From the NCBI GenBank assembly GCA_944326085.1, contig CALVCL010000004.1, forward strand, positions 1 through 64,000: a stretch of 64,000 bases of DNA. Direction: 5' to 3'. Both the position numbers and the translations under genes were made by a program. Within the stretch, counting starts at the first letter, position 1; the number at the start of each line of letters is the position of its first letter. Origin of the DNA: an uncultured Tidjanibacter sp. Its GTDB lineage: Bacteria; Bacteroidota; Bacteroidia; Bacteroidales; Rikenellaceae. Of this stretch, positions 35,237-44,893 are shown piece by piece. Below the pieces are notes generated by a model. It had not been told where the DNA came from and ran no database searches. It saw only the letters and a list, made by a program, of their open reading frames with translations.

Positions 35237-35815
35237 TTACTGACCCTGTCCTTCAACGGCATCACACAAACGACCGAAAATCTCATCTATCGCACCGAGA
35301 CCGTTAACCGGAACATACTTGCCCTGTTCCGCATAATAATCTGCCACAACGGCAGTCTGCGCCTTATATACATCGATACGGTTGCGTATCACTTTCTCGT
35401 CAGCATCGTCGGCACGTCCGCTGACTTCCGCCCTCAGCCGAAGACGCGTAACGAGTTCCTCGTCCGGCACATCGAGCGCAATCATCACATCAACATCATC
35501 CCCGTATTTCTTGAGCATAACGTCAAACTCTTCAGCCTGACGCGTGGTGCGCGGAAAACCGTCGAATATATTGCCTATACTGTCACGATGATTGTTGAGA
35601 TATTCCTCTATTATACCAAGTACGAGTTCGTCAGAAACCAACTGTCCTTTTGCAATGATTTCCTTCACCTGCACGCCCAACGGAGTTTCGCGGCGTATCT
35701 CGTCACGAATTATTTCACCAGTTGAAATATGATTGAACCCGTATTTTTCACTCAGTTTGGCCGCTTGGGTACCCTTACCTGCCCCAGGAGGGCCGAACAA
35801 AACTATATTCATCAT
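35237..35815 (-). CDS. adk: Adenylate kinase
   Basis: The 192-residue protein starts MMNIVLFGPPGAGKGTQ; the second Met is an equally good start. It has the P-loop GPPGAGKG, the AMP-binding STGEIIRDEI, the DGFPRTTRQAE motif and a short LID (RLRLRAEVSGRADD) without zinc cysteines. It interconverts ATP+AMP and 2 ADP. A longer frame begins upstream but would run through the -7 box of its own promoter, so it is rejected. Confidence 0.97.
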   Translation of the reverse strand: MMNIVLFGPPGAGKGTQAAKLSEKYGFNHISTGEIIRDEIRRETPLGVQVKEIIAKGQLVSDELVLGIIEEYLNNHRDSIGNIFDGFPRTTRQAEEFDVMLKKYGDDVDVMIALDVPDEELVTRLRLRAEVSGRADDADEKVIRNRIDVYKAQTAVVADYYAEQGKYVPVNGLGAIDEIFGRLCDAVEGQGQ

Positions 35816-35854
35816 AAAATTATGCCGTCCGTTTAACTGTACGGAACCGGTTGA

Positions 35855-35885
35855 CAAATTTAAACAGTTTTTCTACCAAACCAAA
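35855..35885 (-). promoter_or_regulatory. adk promoter
   Basis: Minus-strand TTTG at 35885-35882 and TAAATTTG at 35862-35855 are 19 nt apart, predicting a leader of about 33 nt. Confidence 0.75.
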
Positions 35886-35893
35886 AAATAATA

Positions 35894-35901
35894 TAATTTT
35901 G
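35894..35901 (+). promoter_or_regulatory. -7-like box of thiL
   Basis: TAATTTTG in the divergent adk/thiL gap, about 62 bp before the thiL start; no good -33 partner. Confidence 0.4.
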
Positions 35902-35962
35902 TTGTAACATAAATGCAAGTCTGTGACACTTGCGTAAATGCTTGATTATTTACACCTCAACT

Positions 35963-37000
35963 ATGGCGCAAAAAAGAACTGAAATATCCGAACTCGGCGA
36001 ATTCGGACTAATAAGAAGACTAACTGAAAAATTCCCGATGCGCAACCCATCCACTGCAATGGGAGCTGGCGATGATGCCGCAGTAATTGATGTCGGCAGC
36101 AAATACATGTTGTTTTCGTCTGACATGCTCCTCGAGGGAATCAATTTCGATCTCGTATACTTCCCGTTAAAGCACCTCGGCTACAAGGCTGTTGTCATCG
36201 GGATAAATGACATACTTGCCATGAACGGCATTCCCGAACAATTGACAGTATGCATCGGTGTATCGGCCAAACTGTCGGTAGAAGACCTGGACGAACTATA
36301 CGCAGGTATCCGCAGCGCTTGCGAAGACTACGACATCGACCTCGTAGGTGGCGACACAACAGCCTCCGTCAACGGCCTGGCAATATCAATTTCAGTGGTT
36401 GGAAGTGTCGACAAAGATAAAATTGTCTACCGAAAAGGAGCAAAAACAAACGATATAGTCTGCATCACAGGAGATTTGGGTGCAGCATACATGGGACTGC
36501 ACCTACTCGAACGTGAAAAACGCGCATTTGCCGGCAACAACTCACCCCAGCCGCAGTTCGGCGGTTACGAATACCTGCTCCGCCGCCAACTGAAACCGAC
36601 CGCGCCAATTGATGTTATCATGTCGCTGCGCGAGGCAGGCGTAGTTCCTACATCGATGATAGATCTGTCCGACGGTCTCGCATCCGACATGCTGCAGATA
36701 TGCCACAGTTCCGGTTGCGGTGTAAGGCTTTATATGGAGCGTATCCCGATAGCGCGCGAAACTCACCAAATGGCTGAAGAACTGCATGCTGATCCAGTAG
36801 TCGCAGCCTTGAACGGAGGCGACGACCATGAACTGTTATTTACTGTCCCTGTCACGCTACAATCCAAGATAGCCGGCATAGGAGGCATTGACATAATAGG
36901 CCACATAACACCTGCATCTACAGGCGCCAAATTAATAGCTCCCGACGGAGGCGAAATATCGCTCACAGCTCCAGGATTTCACCACGAAGCAACCGAATAA
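35963..37000 (+). CDS. thiL: Thiamine-monophosphate kinase
   Basis: With the ATG giving MAQKRTEISELGEFGLIRRL the protein has 345 residues. It belongs to the AIR synthase-like fold with MGAGDDAAVI, DMLLEGINFD, the GINDILAMNG loop, LVGGDTTAS and MIDLSDGLASD. These supply the metal-bound ATP site. It phosphorylates thiamine phosphate to the active diphosphate in the cytosol. Other thiamine genes are absent from the window. Start choice follows family length; an upstream ATG adds 11 residues. Confidence 0.95.
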   Translation: MAQKRTEISELGEFGLIRRLTEKFPMRNPSTAMGAGDDAAVIDVGSKYMLFSSDMLLEGINFDLVYFPLKHLGYKAVVIGINDILAMNGIPEQLTVCIGVSAKLSVEDLDELYAGIRSACEDYDIDLVGGDTTASVNGLAISISVVGSVDKDKIVYRKGAKTNDIVCITGDLGAAYMGLHLLEREKRAFAGNNSPQPQFGGYEYLLRRQLKPTAPIDVIMSLREAGVVPTSMIDLSDGLASDMLQICHSSGCGVRLYMERIPIARETHQMAEELHADPVVAALNGGDDHELLFTVPVTLQSKIAGIGGIDIIGHITPASTGAKLIAPDGGEISLTAPGFHHEATE

Positions 37001-37005
37001 ACGAA

Positions 37006-37056
37006 GCTATAACCAAAAAGGGAACGGCGAGTAACCGTTCCCTTTTTGGTTATAGC
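37006..37056. terminator. Bidirectional terminator between thiL and the thioesterase gene
   Basis: Perfect 22-bp arms around a 7-nt loop, with A5 and T5 runs within the stem next to the G+C-rich core GGGAACGG. Confidence 0.92.
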
Positions 37057-37066
37057 ACATATTCAT

Positions 37067-37474
37067 TTACTGTATATATTCCTGAAATTTACAACGCCAG
37101 TCATCAGGCAGCTGAAACTTTGCCTGTTTTTCAAAATCATAACCTACCACAACCGAACGGCAATCAGCATTGACACCGCCGTCAGCCAAATCGACAAGGT
37201 GCTGAAAAACAGTAATACTTGTATTGCCTACTTTTTCAACCCATGTACGTACAACAAGATTTGACGTGAGCCTGCTCTGACGATAGAAATTAGAATGTAT
37301 GGAAACGAGTATAAGACTGTCGCAGCCAGGGCCAATAGGCTTTCCCAATACCTTTTCATAAAAATCCATCTTCCCTATGTCGAAATAATGCTGAAGATTT
37401 ACATTGTTGATATGGTTAAGACAATCCGCATCAGCAAACCTTATCTGTATCTTACTTTCTACTACCTTACTCAT
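37067..37474 (-). CDS. Hotdog-fold acyl-CoA thioesterase (4HBT/YbgC-like)
   Basis: The 135-residue protein begins with the family motif FADADCLNHINNVNLQHYFDIGKMDFYEKV, where the Asp in the ADCLNHINN stretch is the catalytic candidate. SNFYRQSRLTSNLVVRTWVEKVGNTSITVFQHL follows, giving the central strands. Substrate preference is unknown. It begins 2 nt after the tsaC stop codon, so the two are co-transcribed; a functional link is not obvious. Confidence 0.88.
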   Translation of the reverse strand: MSKVVESKIQIRFADADCLNHINNVNLQHYFDIGKMDFYEKVLGKPIGPGCDSLILVSIHSNFYRQSRLTSNLVVRTWVEKVGNTSITVFQHLVDLADGGVNADCRSVVVGYDFEKQAKFQLPDDWRCKFQEYIQ

Positions 37475-37476
37475 TT

Positions 37477-38046
37477 CTATTCTCTTATTATTTTCACTTC
37501 CCCATCTTCTCCGAGCATTATTATTGAAGAAGCCTTATGCGTGGCATCGCCCTCATATTCAGGGGCAACGACATAGTCAACCCCATTCCGTATCTCATCC
37601 GTAATTTCACTATACGCTGCAGGGGTTGTCTCCCCTGAAATATTCGCCGATGTCGATACAAGCGGACGTCCAAGCCTACGCACCAATTTGCGGCAAAATT
37701 CATGATTGGGTACGCGCACTGCAAGCGTACCTTCTTCCGGCACAAGGTTGGAAGCAACACCCGATGCACCAGGGAGAATTAAAGTCAATGGTTTGTCGGC
37801 ACATTCAAACAAATCCCATGCCACAGCAGGTACCTTACGAAAATAACGCGCCACATTGTCGATTGTATCGACCAGCACAATCATTCCCTTTTTGTTCGCC
37901 GAACGCTTCAGTTCATAAATCTTCGCCACAGCCTGCTCGTTGGTTGCATCGCATCCTATACCCCATACCGTATCCGTCGGATAAAGGATTATACCGCCTC
38001 TGCGGAGCACCTCCACCACCCTGTCTATCTCTTCCTGCATAACCAT
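37477..38046 (-). CDS. tsaC: L-threonylcarbamoyladenylate synthase (TsaC/Sua5 family)
   Basis: The 189-residue protein has the YrdC-fold landmarks GGIILYPTDTVWGIGCDA, KRSANKKGMIVLV, PLTLILPG, LAVRVPNH and RPLVSTSANISGE. It makes threonylcarbamoyl-AMP from threonine, bicarbonate and ATP, the first step of the t6A modification of ANN-decoding tRNAs. No Sua5 C-terminal domain is present, so it is the short TsaC form. TsaD, which uses its product, lies about 0.9 kb away. A candidate -7 box TAATTTTG is at 38080-38073. Confidence 0.93.
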   Translation of the reverse strand: MVMQEEIDRVVEVLRRGGIILYPTDTVWGIGCDATNEQAVAKIYELKRSANKKGMIVLVDTIDNVARYFRKVPAVAWDLFECADKPLTLILPGASGVASNLVPEEGTLAVRVPNHEFCRKLVRRLGRPLVSTSANISGETTPAAYSEITDEIRNGVDYVVAPEYEGDATHKASSIIMLGEDGEVKIIRE

Positions 38047-38072
38047 CTACTGTTTGTACTCCTTGTACTCCG

Positions 38073-38121
38073 CAAAATTACGCTGTTTTTTTTTCTTTTT
38101 ATAGAAAAGGTTATACTTTTG
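38073..38121. promoter_or_regulatory. Divergent -7 boxes of tsaC and yebC
   Basis: TAATTTTG on the minus strand (38080-38073) faces tsaC and TACTTTTG on the plus strand (38114-38121) faces yebC, 43 bp before its start. Neither has a clear -33 element. Confidence 0.45.
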
Positions 38122-38163
38122 TGACTTCAAAAAGAACTTCAAAAATAAAGATTACAATAAATT

Positions 38164-38898
38164 ATGGGAAGGGCATTTGAATATCGTAAAGCTGCGAAAC
38201 TCAAGCGCTGGGGACATATGGCGCGCACGTTCACGAAAATCGGAAAAGCTATCGAAGTAGCCGTAAAACAGGCCGGTCCCGACCCCGCCAGCAACATCCG
38301 ACTGAGGCTTCTGATACAGAATGCCAAATCCGAGAATATGCCCAAAGACAACATCGAACGCGCTATAAAACGTGCAATATCCAACGATGTGGGCGATTAC
38401 AAAGAAATGGTATATGAAGGATACGGGCCTCACGGCATCGCAATCCTTGTTGAAACCGCAACCGACAACCCCACCCGCACTGTTGCCAATGTGCGCAGCT
38501 ACTTCAACAAGATGGGCGGTACCTTGGGCAACAGCGGCAGTGTAAGTTTCATGTTCGAACACAAGGCCATATTCAAGACACCATACAAGGAAGGTATGGA
38601 CCTCGACCAGCTCGAACTCGACCTCATAGATTTCGAAGTTGACGAAGTATTTGTTGACGATGAAAAGCAGGTTAACATTTACGGTCCGTTCGAGTCGTAC
38701 GGTCAGATACAGGCTTACCTCGAAGGGCACAACATGGAAATCACCAGCGGTGAATTTATCCGTATTCCTACCGACACAAAGGAGGTTACAGAAGAACAGC
38801 GTCAGTCGATACACAAACTTATCGACAAACTCGAGGAAGATGACGATGTGGTAAACGTATTCCACAACATGAAAGAAGAAGATACCGATGCCGAATAA
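38164..38898 (+). CDS. YebC/PmpR-family protein
   Basis: The 244-residue protein shows the family's three-part layout: an N-terminal helical domain (RKAAKLKRWGHMARTFTKIGKAIEVAVK), the NMPKDNIERAIKRA segment (here AKSENMPKDNIERAIKRA), and YEGYGPHGIAILVE. YebC proteins were first seen as DNA-binding transcription regulators; recent work in several bacteria links them to relief of ribosome stalling at proline stretches. The opening MGRAFEYRKAAKLKRWG differs slightly from the common MAGHSKW start, as in other Bacteroidetes members. Single-gene unit with its own terminator. Confidence 0.93.
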   Translation: MGRAFEYRKAAKLKRWGHMARTFTKIGKAIEVAVKQAGPDPASNIRLRLLIQNAKSENMPKDNIERAIKRAISNDVGDYKEMVYEGYGPHGIAILVETATDNPTRTVANVRSYFNKMGGTLGNSGSVSFMFEHKAIFKTPYKEGMDLDQLELDLIDFEVDEVFVDDEKQVNIYGPFESYGQIQAYLEGHNMEITSGEFIRIPTDTKEVTEEQRQSIHKLIDKLEEDDDVVNVFHNMKEEDTDAE

Positions 38899-38921
38899 TC
38901 AAAATTATAGGCAACGCAAAT

Positions 38922-38949
38922 AAAGGGACATCGATGGCGATGTCCCTTT
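38922..38949. terminator. Terminator between yebC and tsaD
   Basis: Perfect 12-bp arms AAAGGGACATCG/CGATGTCCCTTT, 4-nt loop, followed by a T-run on the plus strand and an A-run on the left side. Confidence 0.88.
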
Positions 38950-38968
38950 TTCATTATCACTTACCAGA

Positions 38969-40030
38969 TTATTTCTCTGAAAACATATTTTCGATACGTG
39001 CTTCAGGCGCCACCGAAAGCGGACTAAACTCGCCGCGCATATAGTGAAAATATCCCGTTACGGCTATCATCGCCGCATTGTCAGTAGTGAACTTAAGCGG
39101 AGGCAGAAACGTTCTCCAACCACGCTTACGGCCTTCGGCCTCAATAGCATTGCGCAGACCAGAATTTGCCGATACGCCACCCCCTATAGCAATATCCTTA
39201 ATATGAAACTCCTTGGCTGCCTTTACCAATTTGCCGAGCAGTATATCTATAATGGTTTTCTGAAGCGACGCACAAAGATCATCGATATTGTTCTGTATAA
39301 AATCAGGTTCTTCTTTCACTCTGTCGCGCAGAAAATACAGAAACGATGTTTTGAGGCCGCTGAAACTGTAATCGAATCCGGCTACCGACGGTTTTGCAAA
39401 TTTGAAACGGGAAGCATCTCCGACAGCCGCATGTTTGTCTATCACTGGACCGCCAGGATAAGGAAGTCCCATAACCTTAGCACACTTGTCGAATGCCTCT
39501 CCCGCGGCATCGTCTATCGTAGTACCCACTATTTCCATTTCGAGCGGTGCCGTTACCTTCACAATCTGTGTATGTCCACCTGATACGAGCAGGCACATAA
39601 ATGGGAATGAAGGATGTGGTATTTCTGTGCCTGGAATGTCGATAAAATGCGACAGTATATGGCCTTGAAGATGGTTTACCTCCACAAGCGGAATATTATT
39701 TGCTACGGCCAGCCCTTTGGCAAAGGACACGCCTACCAGCAATGAGCCGAGCAAACCAGGACCACGTGTAAATGCTATAGCATCCACATCGCCTATTTCC
39801 ATACCGGCATTCTTGAGTGCAGTATCGACGACAGGAACAATATTCTGCTGATGAGCCCGTGATGCAAGTTCGGGTATCACCCCTCCGTACTGCATATGAA
39901 CAGCCTGTGAGGCTATAACATTTGAAAGCATCTCGGTTCCACGCAACACGGCGGCCGAGGTATCGTCACACGAGGACTCTATGCCCAAAATGACTATGTC
40001 CGATTTGGATAATGTTTCCAAAACCTGCAA
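38969..40030 (-). CDS. tsaD: tRNA t6A transferase subunit TsaD
   Basis: The 353-residue ASKHA-fold protein has LGIESSCDDTSAAV near the start, the metal-binding His pair in VNHLQGHILSH, the SGGHTQ phosphate loop and GGGVSANSGLR. It transfers the threonylcarbamoyl group onto A37 of tRNA. No ATG lies in frame before the essential IESSCDDT motif, and an in-frame TAA precedes the TTG at 40030, so the start must be TTG at 40030 or at 40021. A -7-like TAAATTTG overlaps the first of these, which would favour the second. Divergent from tamB. Confidence 0.96.
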   Translation of the reverse strand: MQVLETLSKSDIVILGIESSCDDTSAAVLRGTEMLSNVIASQAVHMQYGGVIPELASRAHQQNIVPVVDTALKNAGMEIGDVDAIAFTRGPGLLGSLLVGVSFAKGLAVANNIPLVEVNHLQGHILSHFIDIPGTEIPHPSFPFMCLLVSGGHTQIVKVTAPLEMEIVGTTIDDAAGEAFDKCAKVMGLPYPGGPVIDKHAAVGDASRFKFAKPSVAGFDYSFSGLKTSFLYFLRDRVKEEPDFIQNNIDDLCASLQKTIIDILLGKLVKAAKEFHIKDIAIGGGVSANSGLRNAIEAEGRKRGWRTFLPPLKFTTDNAAMIAVTGYFHYMRGEFSPLSVAPEARIENMFSEK

Positions 40031-40142
40031 ATTTAATTTTTATAACAACCGTCCCGAAGTTTATTTATGCCCAAAAACAAATGGCAAATCGGCTAAATTT
40101 TAGTAAAATTGCAAATTAATCTGCAAACTCCGGAAAGCATAC

Positions 40143-43100
40143 ATGCCGATGCGCAAATTTATAAAAATATCGGGAAAAGTCCTGTCGTGGATTATCATCA
40201 CGATATTCTGCCTGCCACTCATAGCAGCCCTTCTACTGAATGTGGAGGGTATACAGAACTTTGCGGTACACAAAGCGACATCAATACTGTCGCAAAAACT
40301 CGGAACACAAGTCCACATAGACCATATACGTCTGCGCAGTTTCAGTAAGTTGACAGCCGAAGGTTTTTATATTGCCGACCTTCAGGGCGACACCATGCTT
40401 TATGCCGGCAGGCTCGGTGCCAATATCAATAAAATAGCCCTGCTCAACAACCGGATAGTTATCGACAATGTTTTTTACGACAAAGGTAAAATCTACTTAC
40501 ACACCCCTGAAGGCGGCGACATCAATATTGCGGCAGTAATAGCAAAACTCGGAAGCGATAAAGCCCCTAATGACAATCCTTCTCCCATTATTATTCGCAA
40601 CATACACATATCGGACTCGCGTTTCATGTTTCGCACTGATGGTAAGACCCCACCGGAGCAAGGCATGAATTTTGCCGACATGATGTTCAACGGCCTTAAT
40701 ATCAACACCGCCAAACTAACAATTAAAGGCGGTGAGTTGACATTCGACGGCCTTTCGATGTCGTTTGTCGACCACTGCGGTTTTACAGTTAAGCAACTCT
40801 CTACAGGCACACTCCAAATAGGCGATGGTCTGATTGCAATGGACAACACAAGAATAATCACGGCCGACTCCGAACTACACATGCCACATCTCCGACTCAA
40901 TGGCGGCAATTGGACGGCTTTCTCCGATTTTGTGAATAATGTCCGTTTGGAGGTAATATTGAAAAAATCCACAGTTTCGACAGGAACCTTATTCTATTTC
41001 ATACCGTCTCTGTTTCATGGACATCCGTTTACCATGGAGAATGTCAATGTCGATTTTGCAGGTCCTGTAAACGATTTCACAACCACGCTGCAATTCATGT
41101 CAGGAAATGATACCAACGTGGAAATACAAGCCGGCATTACCGACATCACCGACTTCGCTAATTCGGAATTCAAAGTAAACGTAAAGAAATTCCTGTCTTC
41201 AGGACAAACGCTCGAACGTATGGCAAATGCCGTACTGAAAGACTCTCTGCCTAAAACGGCAAGAGACATATTAACACATGTCGACTCGTTGTCGCTGTCA
41301 GCTAACGTAGACGGCTCCATGGAAAATATGATGGCAACCGTATTTCTCGCCACCAATGCCGGCAACATAGCCGTACGTGGAACATGCGGACTGCCTCAAG
41401 ATAATGTTACCGAATTCAACGGCAGCATGACCATAAACGGTCTGGATGCCGGTTGGCTCACAGGCAATGAAAAATTAGGCAAATTCATAGCAAATGCACG
41501 TGCCGAAGGACGCATTGACAATGGAGTCATGGATATCGACGGCCATCTGTTCGTTCCTCTCATGGATTTCAATGGTCAACATTATACACAGATATCGGCC
41601 TCGGGAACCTATGCAAACAATAAAGCCAACGTAAACATAATATCCGGAGATCCGAAACTCGCTTTTTCGGCAAAGGGTTCAGTCGACATGAACAGTGAAA
41701 TTCCATCCTACACACTGTCTGCCAACCTACGAAGAGCCAACATGTATTCACTCGGTATCAATCATAAGGACAGCGTTTCGTTGGCCAGCGGACAACTGCA
41801 GGCCGCTGTCAGCGGTTCAAAACTCGACAACATCAACGGTGAGGCCCGACTGCTGTCGCTATCCTACAAATCCTCTACGGATAACGTACAGGCCGACAGC
41901 ATACTGCTCACCGCACGCAACAGTGAGGACGAAAAATATATGTCCATGACATCACCTGTAGCCGACATAGAGTTCACCAGTGATAGAAGTTACCAGGAAA
42001 TATTTGATTATTTGGGCAAAATCATTTACGCTTATCTTCCGGCATTAGATGCTTCAGGCAACAAACAGCCGCAACATCTGCAACCGACTCCGGAATACGA
42101 TGCAGCCCCCGACACATACGGCCATTCCGAACTGCACATCAATGTCAAGGAAGCAAACAACATTGCCGCAATATTCGTACCTGGCTTCAGTATTGCCGAA
42201 GGTACAAAAGCCGATATAACATTCAACCCCATAAACGGCACATTTGCAGTAAATGCAGACAGCGACTATATCGAGTATTCGGGATTTTTTGCAACCCGCC
42301 TCTGTTTATTGGCCGACAACACATCAATTCCAAACGCAATCAACATGTCGTTCATGACAGAGGATTTATACACACCTAAATTCTCTCTACCGTCCAACAG
42401 CATATCCATACAGGCTTCTACCGACACTGTAATGTTGAGCGCCATGTTGAGCAACAGTTCCTCGAAGCTCAATGCCTTGCTCAATGCAAAAACAGTATTG
42501 TCTCGAAATGCCGACAATGTCCTTTGCATACAATTCAATATAGATTCAGCATCGCATGTGACTACCGGTCCGCAAACATGGAACCTATCGTCCGATACTA
42601 TAAAATACTCTCCCGAAGGTTTGTCAATAAGACATTTTTCCATCACAAACCAAGAGCAATTGCTGAAAATAGACGGCATGATTGGCAAGTCACCTTCCGA
42701 CACGCTGCGTCTTACACTGAACGATTTCAGCATCAGCCCCATCAATACGATATTAAAATTACCAGGCAAAACGATTGACGGACGCTTGAACGGTAAGGCA
42801 GAACTTATTTCAGGTATGCACGAACCGGTCATGATAGCCGACATAATGATGAACCGTTTGAGTATGTACGAATATACCGCACCGTCACTGCGTCTTGTCA
42901 GTGCATGGGATTTTGCCAACGAACGCGCTGGATTATCACTTATCAACATGACCGACGGCAAAAGCCTAATACGTGGTTTCTACCGTCCTAACACCGGTTC
43001 CTACATAGCTACCATAGATATTTCCGACATGCAGCTGGCAGCCATAAACCCGTTTCTGCCAAAAGATGTGATACATTCAGTTGTCGGTAACATGTCGCTT

Positions 43101-44882
43101 TACATGGACATAAGAAGCGACGAGAAAGGACCGCAATTCAACGGGACCGTATCGGTATCGGACCTTGCCACAACAATAGGCATTACGAACGTCACATACA
43201 CTACCCCTCTGTTGGACATAGATATTAATGGAGATAAAGTGACAATTCCACAAACCATACTGACCGACAACGAAGGCAACAATGCGTCACTCGAAGCATA
43301 TGCCGACATAAGCAACTTCGGCAACATCAGGTACTCGGCCAAACTTGTTCCAGACAACATCATGGCTATCAACACCACCGCCAAAGACAATCAGAAGTTC
43401 TACGGAAAGGTATACGTCTCGGGTGGCATAAATGCCCATGGCAGCAAGCAGGGCATTGTTGTTGACGTTGCAATCAACACACGTCCCAATTCAGCCCTGT
43501 ACATCCCGCTGTCGGACAAGTCCAACATAAGTACAGCCGAATGGATTGTATTCGAAAGCGGCAGTAATATCGACAACAGGCCGACAAGTGTGCTCGAACA
43601 AAAGAAACAGCAATACGAACAGGCCCTTAAGGAGCATACCAAGTTTAAGGAACAGACCGATATGACACTCAACGTTTCACTGAACATCAACCCCGGCCTG
43701 CTTCTTTCCATCATCATTGACCCAAACTCCGATATGGCCCTGAATGCGCGCGGGTCGGCATCGCTCGACGTACTGCTCAATCCAAATACCGGAGACACAT
43801 CCATATTCGGCACATACGAAATTGCCGAAGGAGATTTTCTTTTCAACCTGCAGCCAATCATCAACAACAAAAAGTTCTCACTCCAGTCGGGAGGCACCAT
43901 ACAGTTCAATGGCTCTCCGCTCGATGCCCTGCTAAATATTGAAGCCATATACAAATTGAGGGCTTCCCTCCAGCCGCTTGCATCTTCGCTAGAAGGTACC
44001 GGCATCAACACCAACACGCGAATACCGGTAGAATGCATAGCCAACATAAGTGAAAGCCTAAAACAACCTAACCTGTCATTCGACATACGCATACCGTCGG
44101 CCGATACCGATATCCAAAATGTCCTAAGCGGAGCATTGGCATCCAATGAAGACAGGGCACTTAACTTCATGTTTCTCGTAGGCCTCGGTTCTTTCGCTCC
44201 GAACAGCAATACCGATGCCGAAAACGATGCATCGTCTGCCGGAGCGTCTTTGGGTCTCAATTTCCTGACCAGTCAGGTAACAAATCTCATATCGAATGAC
44301 AACCTGAACATAAACCTCAATTACCGACCGCAGGACAAGACATCGTCAGACGAAGTCGATTTCGGATTTTCGTACAACATCGGAGGAAACAACCGTCTAA
44401 TACTCGAAGTAGAAGGCAACTATAATGCCGATAACAGCATGAGGGCCAATAACTCAAGTCTGTCAGGCGATGCCTCCATAACTTGGGCTGTCACACCGAC
44501 GGGCAACATTCTTCTGAAAGGTTTCACACGCACCATTAACCGTTACGATGAAAACCAGGGTTTGCAGGAGAATGGTGTAGGTGTATACTACCGCGAGGAC
44601 TTCAACGTGTTTTCAGATATAATACAGCAATCGAAAGCACGCAAGGCAGCACGGAAACGCAAACATGAAGAGAAAATGGCGCAAAAAGAGGCTGACGCTG
44701 CACAAGGCAGCACAATTGCCGATGAAGCTGTCGAGCCTGTAGAGCAACCGATGAGCCGCATAGAGCGCCGCCGTGCCAATGCTGCAGAACGCCGACGACG
44801 CATTTCGGAAGAGATGTCGCGACGCAATGAAAGAGACAATGATGCTGCAGGAACAGCAACACAGCCACAAGACAAAATGTAA
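40143..44882 (+). CDS. tamB: TamB-like translocation and assembly module protein
   Basis: The 1,579-residue protein has an N-terminal membrane anchor (about 13-37) and then more than 1,200 residues of repeating beta-strand, consistent with the bridge-like, hydrophobic-groove AsmA/TamB fold. The DUF490 domain is at the end (about 1,150-1,490, with ARGSASLDVLLNP, GTYEIAEGDFLF and NLNYRPQ). It likely spans the periplasm to carry phospholipids or assist outer-membrane proteins. After the domain come about 90 residues rich in Arg, Lys, Glu and Ala (from about 1,490), very hydrophilic and probably disordered or helical; such a tail is not part of the core family. An ATG two codons later is an alternative start. 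Confidence 0.93.
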   Translation: MPMRKFIKISGKVLSWIIITIFCLPLIAALLLNVEGIQNFAVHKATSILSQKLGTQVHIDHIRLRSFSKLTAEGFYIADLQGDTMLYAGRLGANINKIALLNNRIVIDNVFYDKGKIYLHTPEGGDINIAAVIAKLGSDKAPNDNPSPIIIRNIHISDSRFMFRTDGKTPPEQGMNFADMMFNGLNINTAKLTIKGGELTFDGLSMSFVDHCGFTVKQLSTGTLQIGDGLIAMDNTRIITADSELHMPHLRLNGGNWTAFSDFVNNVRLEVILKKSTVSTGTLFYFIPSLFHGHPFTMENVNVDFAGPVNDFTTTLQFMSGNDTNVEIQAGITDITDFANSEFKVNVKKFLSSGQTLERMANAVLKDSLPKTARDILTHVDSLSLSANVDGSMENMMATVFLATNAGNIAVRGTCGLPQDNVTEFNGSMTINGLDAGWLTGNEKLGKFIANARAEGRIDNGVMDIDGHLFVPLMDFNGQHYTQISASGTYANNKANVNIISGDPKLAFSAKGSVDMNSEIPSYTLSANLRRANMYSLGINHKDSVSLASGQLQAAVSGSKLDNINGEARLLSLSYKSSTDNVQADSILLTARNSEDEKYMSMTSPVADIEFTSDRSYQEIFDYLGKIIYAYLPALDASGNKQPQHLQPTPEYDAAPDTYGHSELHINVKEANNIAAIFVPGFSIAEGTKADITFNPINGTFAVNADSDYIEYSGFFATRLCLLADNTSIPNAINMSFMTEDLYTPKFSLPSNSISIQASTDTVMLSAMLSNSSSKLNALLNAKTVLSRNADNVLCIQFNIDSASHVTTGPQTWNLSSDTIKYSPEGLSIRHFSITNQEQLLKIDGMIGKSPSDTLRLTLNDFSISPINTILKLPGKTIDGRLNGKAELISGMHEPVMIADIMMNRLSMYEYTAPSLRLVSAWDFANERAGLSLINMTDGKSLIRGFYRPNTGSYIATIDISDMQLAAINPFLPKDVIHSVVGNMSLYMDIRSDEKGPQFNGTVSVSDLATTIGITNVTYTTPLLDIDINGDKVTIPQTILTDNEGNNASLEAYADISNFGNIRYSAKLVPDNIMAINTTAKDNQKFYGKVYVSGGINAHGSKQGIVVDVAINTRPNSALYIPLSDKSNISTAEWIVFESGSNIDNRPTSVLEQKKQQYEQALKEHTKFKEQTDMTLNVSLNINPGLLLSIIIDPNSDMALNARGSASLDVLLNPNTGDTSIFGTYEIAEGDFLFNLQPIINNKKFSLQSGGTIQFNGSPLDALLNIEAIYKLRASLQPLASSLEGTGINTNTRIPVECIANISESLKQPNLSFDIRIPSADTDIQNVLSGALASNEDRALNFMFLVGLGSFAPNSNTDAENDASSAGASLGLNFLTSQVTNLISNDNLNINLNYRPQDKTSSDEVDFGFSYNIGGNNRLILEVEGNYNADNSMRANNSSLSGDASITWAVTPTGNILLKGFTRTINRYDENQGLQENGVGVYYREDFNVFSDIIQQSKARKAARKRKHEEKMAQKEADAAQGSTIADEAVEPVEQPMSRIERRRANAAERRRRISEEMSRRNERDNDAAGTATQPQDKM

Positions 44883-44893
44883 TACGTAAAATG

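Noticed and set aside
35816..35857. Longer adenylate kinase start
   Set aside because: The extension passes over the likely transcription start and precedes the universal start of the P-loop strand; no adk has it.
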